From assembly GCA_003451935.1 (NCBI GenBank), contig DMJA01000031.1, positions 2,063 to 8,623 on the forward strand: a stretch of 6,561 bases of DNA, written 5' to 3'. Below the pieces are notes generated by a model. It worked only from the letters and a program-made list of their open reading frames with translations, ran no database searches and was not told the DNA's origin. The translations under genes and the position numbers were made by a program. Position 1 is the first letter of the stretch. The number at the start of each line of letters is the position of its first letter. Of this stretch, positions 1 through 5,711 are shown piece after piece. The DNA is from Verrucomicrobiota bacterium (GTDB lineage Bacteria > Verrucomicrobiota > Kiritimatiellia > CAIQIC01 > Lenti-01).

Positions 1-1434
1 GCCCATCACCGCCCCCCCCGCCAGCAGGCCTCCCGCCAGCAGGCGCATCCAGGCGTTCAGGCCGGGGAATCCCCAGCGCAGGGCCGCAAACCCCGCCGCG
101 CAAATCGCGGTGGCGAGGGCGATGGAGCCGGGCCGCAGCTCGGACCGCAGGAGCCAGGACCGCCACCCCAAGACCCATCCCAGCGCGCCAGCCAGCACCG
201 TCATGCTAAAGACCGTTGCCAGCGCGATGCCGACGCCCCCCCAGCGGGGGGCCAACAGGAAATCCAAGCCCAGGTTCAGGACCGCCGCCGCCAGCGTGGC
301 GCCGCCCACCAGCCGCGGACGGTCCATGGCCAGCAACGCCCGGCTCGTCGCCGTGACCGTGAGATAGACGAACGGAATGAACGCCATCCATGGCAGCAGG
401 ACCGACGCATCCCGATAGGCCGGCCCGCTCAGGATCTGGAAAATGTCGCGGTGGAAAAAGGCCAAGGCCAGGCCGGCGGGCAGGCCGATGCCCCACATGT
501 GGCGCATCATCGCGCTGAACAGGCGGCGCATGGCCTCGGTCGGCCCCGGTCCGGCGTCCGCCGCCTTGCGGTTGCGTTCGGCATAGAGCGGCGGCGAGGC
601 CAGGTCCAGCAGGCTGATGCCCATCACATAGACCATCATGGTCATGTTCATGCACAGGGTGTAGTCCGCCACGATCTTCAAGTCGTAGAACCCCAGCAGG
701 ACATAGCGGTCCGCCAGGCGGAACAGGATCTCGCCCCAGATCATCGGCAACAGCGGCACGCCGTAGTGGAGGACCGAACGGAAACGCTCCGGCGGACGCG
801 TCTTCTCCGCCGGCAGCCGCGCCCAGAGCCGGACGCCGATGGCCGTCGCGACCAGCCAGCCCGTCCATACCCAGAGGGAGTTCGTCAGCGAAGCCGCCGC
901 CCACGATCCCGCCGCCACGAAGACGATGAACCACAGGTCGCTTTGGAACAACTGGATGATCCGCACGCGGACCAGGTCGCCGCATCCCAGCGCAAAATAG
1001 GTCCGGTAGGAAAGCCAGGTGGTCAATCCCAGCCCCCCCCACAGCAGCGCGAGGTCCGGAACGGCCAGCGCCGGCAGCCACCCCAGCGCTTTGGCCGCGG
1101 CCCCCAGCCCGCCCGCCAGCAACCAGCCCGGCAGCGCGAGGCGCGACATGATCAGGTGCAGCCAGCCGCGCTGCAGCGCCGGCGGCAACCCGGGCAGCCG
1201 CCGCATCAGGAATTCGAATCCACCCAGCGACGACAGGATCGCGATGAACGTGATCGTCGTGATCGCCAAGGTCAGGCTGCCATACAGTTCCTTCGGCAGC
1301 ATTTCCGTCAGGAGCCGCATCCGCAGCGGATTCAGCAGAAAGCGCAGCCCCATGTAGCCAAAGGACGGCAGGACGAAAAGCAACAGGCGGCCCAGCCGAT
1401 GCGGCGCAGGCTTGGATGGTTCGGGCTCGGTCAT
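1..1434 (-). CDS. Wzx-like polysaccharide flippase (MOP superfamily), 3' end cut by window edge
   Basis: This frame reads from ATG at 1434 to base 1 without a stop, giving 478 residues. That is close to the usual length of such flippases (about 420-500), so only a short C-terminal piece is missing. I translated it by hand from the reverse strand. After a short charged, proline-rich N-terminus (1-14), it is almost wholly hydrophobic helices with short polar loops. Family-like features are the helix pair from about residue 17 to 75, the segment ADRYVLLGFYDLKIVADYTL (241-260), which matches the 'DR..lg.....vg.Y' pattern of Wzx/MATE-like exporters, and the C-terminal-half run with LLAPRWGGVGIALAT (393-407), like their 'li P.yG..GaA.at' motif. 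Its known role is moving lipid-linked oligosaccharide across the inner membrane. The substrate cannot be told. It diverges from the rightward glycosyltransferase genes, which supports a polysaccharide locus. No strong Shine-Dalgarno precedes the ATG, so the exact start is less sure than the identity. Confidence 0.88.
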   Translation of the reverse strand, partial: MTEPEPSKPAPHRLGRLLLFVLPSFGYMGLRFLLNPLRMRLLTEMLPKELYGSLTLAITTITFIAILSSLGGFEFLMRRLPGLPPALQRGWLHLIMSRLALPGWLLAGGLGAAAKALGWLPALAVPDLALLWGGLGLTTWLSYRTYFALGCGDLVRVRIIQLFQSDLWFIVFVAAGSWAAASLTNSLWVWTGWLVATAIGVRLWARLPAEKTRPPERFRSVLHYGVPLLPMIWGEILFRLADRYVLLGFYDLKIVADYTLCMNMTMMVYVMGISLLDLASPPLYAERNRKAADAGPGPTEAMRRLFSAMMRHMWGIGLPAGLALAFFHRDIFQILSGPAYRDASVLLPWMAFIPFVYLTVTATSRALLAMDRPRLVGGATLAAAVLNLGLDFLLAPRWGGVGIALATVFSMTVLAGALGWVLGWRSWLLRSELRPGSIALATAICAAGFAALRWGFPGLNAWMRLLAGGLLAGGAVMG

Positions 1435-1465
1435 GCGAATGAATGGGGTTTCTTGCGCCGGACAA

Positions 1466-1471
1466 ATTATC
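1466..1471 (-). promoter_or_regulatory. Candidate -10 element for the flippase gene
   Basis: On the minus strand these bases read GATAAT, five of six matching the sigma-70 -10 consensus, and lie about 31 bases upstream of the flippase ATG. That would give a short leader of roughly 25 bases. No convincing -35 hexamer is present at 15-19 bases spacing and there is no extended -10 TG, so this is only a candidate. An AT-rich patch in GC-rich DNA at the right distance is the main support. Confidence 0.27.
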
Positions 1472-1519
1472 AGCCCGCAAGACCGGAAACGAGCGAAATT
1501 CCCGGGCATCCACAAACGC

Positions 1520-1548
1520 TTGAACCGGTCCCCGGCATCCAATACATT
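1520..1548 (+). promoter_or_regulatory. Candidate sigma-70 promoter for the rightward glycosyltransferase genes
   Basis: TTGAAC (1520-1525) and TACATT (1543-1548) are separated by exactly 17 bases. Each hexamer matches four of six consensus positions, including the TTGA core and the first and last -10 bases. A start site near 1555 would leave a leader of about 24 bases before the ATG at 1579. The site lies in the only noncoding gap upstream of the membrane-protein and GT4 genes, so it probably drives both. In a lineage with unknown sigma preferences this remains a pattern match only. Confidence 0.4.
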
Positions 1549-1578
1549 CCGCATGGATATCCCGAGAGCATCGCCGAC

Positions 1579-3984
1579 ATGAAATCCACACCGACCTGCC
1601 CTGCAACGCCCCGACGGCCCATGCCCGCGTGGATGGGGTGGGCGATCCCCGCCGCCCTGCTCGCCTCCTGGGTCGTGCATGTCCTGCGCAACTACGAAAT
1701 CTGGGCGTTTTCCGACCCCCTGAACTGGCTCCACTTTGCGCGGAATTTCGGTACGGAAATCCACACCAGCAAATTCGCGCTGGGCTTCGCGGTCTTCTTG
1801 CGCGCCGCGCTGGAACTCGCCGGCCCGTATTTCATCTTCCTGGTCAACCTGCCCGTGCTGCTGGCCGTCTATTTCCTGGCGGCCGCGCTGGCGAGCCGGG
1901 CGTTCGAAACGGCCGCGCGCCCTCCGCGCGGACAGGTCGTGGCGCTGACCTTGGCGATTTTCTTCAGCCTGGACACCTGGCTGGTCGTGCAGATGGTCAA
2001 TCCCTTCCGCGATCCGCTGTCCTTTTTGCTGGCGCTGTGCGCCGCGAATCTCCTGGCGCAGCATGCCGCCACGGGCGGGGCGCGGGCCGCGCGCGCGGCC
2101 GCCGGCGGACTCCTGCTGGGCCTGGCCTGCTCCGTGCGGGAAACATCGGTGCTGCTGCTGGCGCCCTTCGCGGGGTATGCCTTCTGGTCGTGGCGCGCCG
2201 ACCCGCGCATCCGTTTCTGGCGCGATGCCGGGTTGTTCTCCGCCGGCTTTGCCGCCGGCATCGCCCCGCTCATGCTCCAAGGGCTGCTCGCCACCGGGCA
2301 GGCCCTGCTCCCCCCCCAGGCCTCGGTCGAGAACAACCTGGTGCCGGGAGTGCACTTCACCTGGACCTGCCTGCGCGGAACCGTGAAGCATGCGTGGCCG
2401 TATTTCCAGCGCATGGCCGGTCCCGGCCTCCTCCTGCTGGCTTGGAGCGCGGCCCTGGGCTTGTGGCGACGCAACCGCATCGTCGCCGGACTCCTGCTGC
2501 CCGCCGCCCTCGTGCACGCGGTTTTCTATTCCTTCTATTGGACGTTCGTGCCCCGCTATTTTTATTCGGTTGTGGTTTTTGCGGTGCCGGTGGCGGCGTG
2601 GGGCCTGCTGGCCACCCTGCACGGCGCGGTCGCGCGGATGCCGCCCCGAATCCGCGCGGCGGTGCCGGCCTTCGCCGTCGGCGCGGCCGCCCTTGCGGCG
2701 GCCATCCATCTGTGGTCCATCCGGCCGGATGCCCCGCGGTTCCAAATCCCGCAAGCCCGCCGTTTCGCGGCGGACCTGGGACAAGCCTGGCCGGCGGACA
2801 GCCTGGTGTTCTGCCGGCGAAACCTGTGCGAGATGGTCCGCTGGTTCACTCCCGCCGACTCCTTTCCCGCCACCGCGCTGATTCCGAAAAATGCCCCCGC
2901 CCAAACCGGGCTGCGGGAGGCCTTGGCGCCGCACTTTGCCGGTTCGCGGCCGTTGTTCCTGCTGGAAATGAATTCCGGTTCGGGGCGGGAAGTGGATGCC
3001 GCCCTGCTGGAACGGCTCTGCGGACTGGACCCCGTCCGCGAATTTCCGGCGGACGCCTATCACTTGGGTGGACGGACCGGGGCGGACGTCTTCCGTCTGT
3101 TCCGCGTGCGGTCCTGGAGTCCCTCCTCGCTGGCCCTGCCGGGCGTGAAACAAGCCCGGCAGGGCTTTGCACGGTTCGATTTCGCCTTGAATGCGGTCCC
3201 CATCGCCACCCCGGTCCTCGCCGGCGATTTTGTTCCGTCCACGTTGGAACGAAACACCCCCCGCATCCAAGGTCCGGCCACGGTGTCCCTGCCGGGTCCC
3301 GTCCAGACCGGGGAAGCCGCCACGGCGGAACTTCGCCTGCGCGGCGCCACCCGCGCCAGCCGAGCCTTGGAAATCGAGGTGTCCATCGGCGCTTCGTTCC
3401 GCACCCTTCGGCTTCCGCAAGATCGCGCCTGGCATTTGTTCACCCTTTCCGCAGAGGGGCCGCTGGAAAAACCCGCATTGGAGTTCCGCTCCGCCGCCCC
3501 CTTCGACTTGCACCGGGTGGATTGGGGCATCCCCCAACCGACGAACCGCCTCGAAATCGACATCGGCGCGGAGGGCGATTTTGTCCATCTGCGGGAGGGC
3601 TGGTTCGGACGCGAATCCGCCGCAGCCGGAAACGGGCGCTGGACCGGACCGACGGCCACCTTGGCCTGGCGCAGCGATGCGCCCGGCGCGACGGGCCGAG
3701 TCGCGATGCGCCATTTGGCCCAAAACCTGCCGGCCGGGGCGAGCCCCCCCCGCCTTTGGCTGAACGAGGTCGAACTCTCCGCCGCCCCCGTGCCGAACGC
3801 CGGCCCGGACGAGGCCAATCTCGCGGCGGAATTTCCAGCCGGCCTCCTCCGGACGGACAACCTTTTCCGCATCGAGTCCCACGGCTGGCAGCCCGGCGGA
3901 AGCGATTCCCGCACCTTGGGCGTCATGGTGGATTGGATCCTGCTTGAAGCAAACCCCTTGGACGCCCCCCCCGGAGCCCCATGA
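1579..3984 (+). CDS. GT-C-like membrane glycosyltransferase with C-terminal beta-rich domains
   Basis: The protein has 801 residues from ATG 1579. An in-frame ATG at 1621 (residue 15) is an alternative start. 1579 was chosen because a weak GAGAG lies ten bases upstream and the candidate promoter fits it; the same frame stays open far upstream, but only as antisense to the flippase gene. Residues 1-380 hold about ten hydrophobic segments (near 20-36, 66-100, 118-135, 146-160, 175-199, 215-235, 281-297, 301-325, 328-348, 359-378). The loop after the first segment carries acidic residues E40 and D46 (in FSDPLNWLHFARNFG), where GT-C enzymes place the catalytic acid, and CSVRETSVLLLAP (184-196) resembles the R-containing GT-C helix. 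Residues 381-515 look like a soluble periplasmic domain. Residues 548-650 and 657-790 are beta-rich. The second has GWFGRES...GRWTG (674-690) and a terminal LGVMVDWILLE (780-790), a pattern I associate with carbohydrate-binding-like tails of bacterial surface-glycan enzymes (from memory). It likely transfers sugar from a polyprenyl-phosphate donor in the periplasm; donor and acceptor are unknown. Its stop overlaps the next start (ATGA), so the two genes are probably translationally coupled. Confidence 0.72.
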   Translation: MKSTPTCPATPRRPMPAWMGWAIPAALLASWVVHVLRNYEIWAFSDPLNWLHFARNFGTEIHTSKFALGFAVFLRAALELAGPYFIFLVNLPVLLAVYFLAAALASRAFETAARPPRGQVVALTLAIFFSLDTWLVVQMVNPFRDPLSFLLALCAANLLAQHAATGGARAARAAAGGLLLGLACSVRETSVLLLAPFAGYAFWSWRADPRIRFWRDAGLFSAGFAAGIAPLMLQGLLATGQALLPPQASVENNLVPGVHFTWTCLRGTVKHAWPYFQRMAGPGLLLLAWSAALGLWRRNRIVAGLLLPAALVHAVFYSFYWTFVPRYFYSVVVFAVPVAAWGLLATLHGAVARMPPRIRAAVPAFAVGAAALAAAIHLWSIRPDAPRFQIPQARRFAADLGQAWPADSLVFCRRNLCEMVRWFTPADSFPATALIPKNAPAQTGLREALAPHFAGSRPLFLLEMNSGSGREVDAALLERLCGLDPVREFPADAYHLGGRTGADVFRLFRVRSWSPSSLALPGVKQARQGFARFDFALNAVPIATPVLAGDFVPSTLERNTPRIQGPATVSLPGPVQTGEAATAELRLRGATRASRALEIEVSIGASFRTLRLPQDRAWHLFTLSAEGPLEKPALEFRSAAPFDLHRVDWGIPQPTNRLEIDIGAEGDFVHLREGWFGRESAAAGNGRWTGPTATLAWRSDAPGATGRVAMRHLAQNLPAGASPPRLWLNEVELSAAPVPNAGPDEANLAAEFPAGLLRTDNLFRIESHGWQPGGSDSRTLGVMVDWILLEANPLDAPPGAP
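3133..3165 (+). repeat. Perfect 12-bp inverted repeat, terminator-like, inside the membrane-protein gene
   Basis: GCCCTGCCGGGC (3133-3144) is followed after a nine-base loop, GTGAAACAA, by its exact reverse complement GCCCGGCAGGGC (3154-3165) and then TTTGC. The very stable GC stem with a short T run looks like an intrinsic terminator or attenuator, although three T residues is a short tail. It encodes residues 519-529 (ALPG...ARQG) of the membrane protein and sits between its soluble periplasmic region and the C-terminal beta-rich domains. It could cut or slow transcription into the second half of the gene and the GT4 gene, mark a past fusion, or be a small repetitive element carried in frame. 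Confidence 0.6.
3973..3976 (+). promoter_or_regulatory. Ribosome binding site for the GT4 gene, inside the end of the upstream gene
   Basis: GGAG lies four bases before the ATG at 3981, a slightly short spacing, and directly after a run of eight C (3965-3972). It falls within the last codons of the membrane-protein gene, whose TGA (3982-3984) overlaps the ATG. This supports reinitiation or coupling, and fixes the GT4 start at 3981. Confidence 0.5.
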
Positions 3985-5150
3985 AATTATTGATGCTCAC
4001 CTGGAACTATCCGCCCACCGTGGGAGGGATCGAGCAAGTCGCGTATTACACGGCCACCAGCCTTCGCGACCGGGGACATTCGGTCGACATCGTCGCCGCG
4101 GCCCTGCCGCCGAACGCGCAGGAAATCGCCGATCCCGCCGGCGCCCCGCACCGTGCGCGGAAAAAGGGCATTCCCGCTTTTCTCGTCCATGCCTTCTGCA
4201 CGGGCCTGAAACTGGCCCGCCGTCACAAACCGGACGCCCTCCTTTGTGCCAGCTTGACCGCGGCCCCGGCGGCGTGGCTCATCTCCAAGCTGACCCGCAT
4301 CCCCTATGTCGTCCTCATCTACGGCAGCGATCTCGTCCTTCCGCGCCGCCTCTATCAATGGGCCATCGGGCCGCTGCTCTCCGGCGCGCGCCGGCTGTTT
4401 CCCATCAGCCAAAACACCATGGAACGGTTGGTCCGCCGCGGGCTGGACCCCTCCCGGATCCGGCTGGTCTCCCCCGGCGTGACGCCTCCGCCACCCGCCA
4501 CCGCGAGTCCGGGCGATTCCATCGTCCGGCTGATGAAGGAGCTCCAAGGCCGCCCCGTCCTGCTGACGGTGGGCCGCCTGGTGCGTCGAAAAGGCATCCT
4601 CGAATTCATCGAACAGGTCATGCCCCTGCTGGCCGCGCGCATCCCCGACCTGGCCTATCTGGTCGTGGGCGGCGAACCCAAGTCATCCCTCATCCACCAG
4701 GAACGCATCTGGGACCAATTGACGGACGCCATCCAAAAGGGCGGGCACGAAAACCGCGTGAAATTGCTGGGGCGCCTGTCCGATGCGGACTTGGGTCTCG
4801 TGTACCAGCAATCCAGCCTCTTCATTCTGCCCTGCCGCGACGATCCCGCGGACATCGAGGGATTCGGCATTGTGATTTTGGAGGCCTCCCTGCACGGCGT
4901 GCCCAGCGTCGCCACCCGGTGCGGCGGCATTCCCGACGCCATTGCCGAGGGCCAAACCGGCGTCCTCGTCCCGCCCGGACGCCCCCAGGAAATGGCGGAG
5001 GCCATCCTCGACCTGCTGCAACGCCCCGACCGACGGAGGGAAATGGGCGAAGCCGCGCGGCAACGCACGCTGTCCGAATTCGGCTGGGACGCCGTCGCGG
5101 CGCGCTATGAGGCGGGCCTCCAAGAAATGCTCGCCGCCCGGCGGCCCTGA
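3981..5150 (+). CDS. GT4 family glycosyltransferase (GT-B fold)
   Basis: This is a complete 389-residue protein of normal length for retaining GT4 enzymes, which transfer a sugar from a nucleotide-sugar donor to a growing glycan or lipid at the cytoplasmic membrane face. The N-terminal Rossmann half starts MKLLMLTWNYPPTVGGIEQV, with the glycine-rich loop GG (15-16) and E18 that contact the donor phosphates and acceptor. IYGSDLVLP (113-121) is the usual strand-loop of this half. The C-terminal donor-binding half opens with VGRLVRRKG (197-205), where R199 and K204 match the conserved phosphate-binding Arg and Lys. EGFGIVILEA (293-302) gives the EX7E signature, E293 and E301, followed by G..vpsVAT..GGipd (306-319). 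There is no signal peptide or transmembrane helix. It resembles PimB/WbaZ-type mannosyl- or glucosyl-transferases, but donor and linkage cannot be read from sequence. It overlaps the upstream membrane-protein gene by ATGA and is probably cotranscribed with it. Confidence 0.93.
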   Translation: MKLLMLTWNYPPTVGGIEQVAYYTATSLRDRGHSVDIVAAALPPNAQEIADPAGAPHRARKKGIPAFLVHAFCTGLKLARRHKPDALLCASLTAAPAAWLISKLTRIPYVVLIYGSDLVLPRRLYQWAIGPLLSGARRLFPISQNTMERLVRRGLDPSRIRLVSPGVTPPPPATASPGDSIVRLMKELQGRPVLLTVGRLVRRKGILEFIEQVMPLLAARIPDLAYLVVGGEPKSSLIHQERIWDQLTDAIQKGGHENRVKLLGRLSDADLGLVYQQSSLFILPCRDDPADIEGFGIVILEASLHGVPSVATRCGGIPDAIAEGQTGVLVPPGRPQEMAEAILDLLQRPDRRREMGEAARQRTLSEFGWDAVAARYEAGLQEMLAARRP

Positions 5151-5189
5151 CCTCCCGCCGTTCTTCGCTCTTGCGGGATGGCTCCGGCA

Positions 5190-5203
5190 GGCGTAAAAAC
5201 GCC
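5190..5203 (+). terminator. Short hairpin after the GT4 gene, possible weak terminator
   Basis: GGCGT and ACGCC form a five-base-pair stem around AAAA, followed by ACTTCTT rather than a clean T tract. It lies 39 bases beyond the GT4 stop and before the lipoprotein gene. A second weak pairing, TCCCGC (5153-5158) with GCGGGA (5173-5178), has a 14-base loop. Neither is strong. TTGCGG (5171-5176) and TAAAAA (5194-5199) are also 17 bases apart, so this 90-base gap might instead carry a weak promoter for the lipoprotein. Confidence 0.25.
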
Positions 5204-5228
5204 ACTTCTTAATCACGCAATGAATATT

Positions 5229-5232
5229 GGAG
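5229..5232 (+). promoter_or_regulatory. Ribosome binding site that decides the lipoprotein start
   Basis: GGAG ends eight bases before ATG 5241, the ideal spacing. Two in-frame upstream ATG codons (5178 and 5220) have no such site and would put polar residues ahead of the signal peptide, so 5241 is the best start. Confidence 0.65.
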
Positions 5233-5240
5233 CCTTCGAC

Positions 5241-5711
5241 ATGTCCAAACGGTTGCTTTTGTTCCCGTTCCTTCTGCTGGCCGGCGCCCTTTTGGGACTC
5301 ACCGGTTGCGACGACAACTCGTCCTCCAGCGATGACGAAGCGTCCGCCGCGGATGTAGCCGCCGCGCCGACCAACACCCCCGACGAGGTCGAATCGGACG
5401 GGGCCGATGTGGACCTGACCGGCGAATGGCAACGGCCGGTCGCCCCTTCGATCTACCGCCTCCGGCACACGGGCCAGTCCATCCAAGGCATCTACTACGA
5501 ACCGAACGACACCAATGTGCTGGGCCGCATTGCGGGCTTCGTGGATGGCGATGACGTCGAAATGGACATTGTCGTGACCTACACCGACGGCGTCCGCTCC
5601 AATTTTGTGGCGCACAAGTCCGGGACCATCCTGAGCGACGACCACATGCGGCTCAAGGTGACGGACAGCCCCATCGCGCTGGGCCAGGTCCAGGAATGGT
5701 ATCGCCGCTAG
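5241..5711 (+). CDS. Small lipoprotein with a lipocalin-like beta-rich domain
   Basis: The protein has 156 residues and I do not recognise its family. It opens MSKRLLLFPFLLLAGALLGLTGC: a basic n-region, a hydrophobic core and a lipobox LTGC with the lipidated Cys at 23. The mature protein starts CDD. In E. coli, Asp at position +2 keeps lipoproteins in the inner membrane; whether that rule holds here is unknown. Residues 24-58 are an acidic, Ser/Ala-rich, probably disordered linker. Residues 59-156 start LTGEW and alternate strands and turns (IYRLRHTGQSIQGIYY, VLGRIAGFVDGDDVEMDIVV, HKSGTILSDDHMRLKV), resembling the lipocalin-like 'G.W....i.l...g..v.G' layout, and end in WYRR. No catalytic residues stand out. 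It is separated from the GT4 gene by 90 bases and may have its own transcript. A role in envelope or polysaccharide handling is inferred from context only. Its stop TAG overlaps that of the convergent right-edge gene. Confidence 0.85.
   Translation: MSKRLLLFPFLLLAGALLGLTGCDDNSSSSDDEASAADVAAAPTNTPDEVESDGADVDLTGEWQRPVAPSIYRLRHTGQSIQGIYYEPNDTNVLGRIAGFVDGDDVEMDIVVTYTDGVRSNFVAHKSGTILSDDHMRLKVTDSPIALGQVQEWYRR

Noticed and set aside
236..251. C7-AGC-G6 hairpin-like sequence.
   Set aside because: It encodes the conserved-looking LLAPRWGGVG stretch of the flippase, the loop is only three bases, and no T tail follows on either strand.
451..1578. The membrane-protein frame stays open for 376 codons upstream of its ATG.
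   Set aside because: This part is antisense to the flippase and is Arg/Gln/Pro-rich with no protein-like pattern. The opposite strand gives a clear multi-pass membrane protein, so this is a shadow of high GC.
206..1606. A 466-codon minus-strand frame overlapping the flippase.
   Set aside because: It is Gly/Ala/Arg-rich and crosses the divergent promoter region; the neighbouring minus frame from 1434 has the flippase signatures.
1629..3947. A second plus-strand frame open for 772 codons over the membrane-protein gene.
   Set aside because: Its product is almost only Arg, Gly, Pro and Ala with no hydrophobic segments or domain signs, while the other frame has regular membrane helices and coupled stop/start. 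Long shadow frames are expected in GC-rich coding DNA.
3944..5110. A 388-codon plus-strand frame over the GT4 gene.
   Set aside because: It is Arg/Pro/His-rich low-complexity shadow; all GT4 motifs are in the frame starting at 3981.
5178..5240. Upstream in-frame ATG starts (5178, 5220) for the lipoprotein.
   Set aside because: They lack a ribosome binding site and would place polar residues before a standard lipoprotein signal peptide; ATG 5241 has GGAG at ideal spacing.
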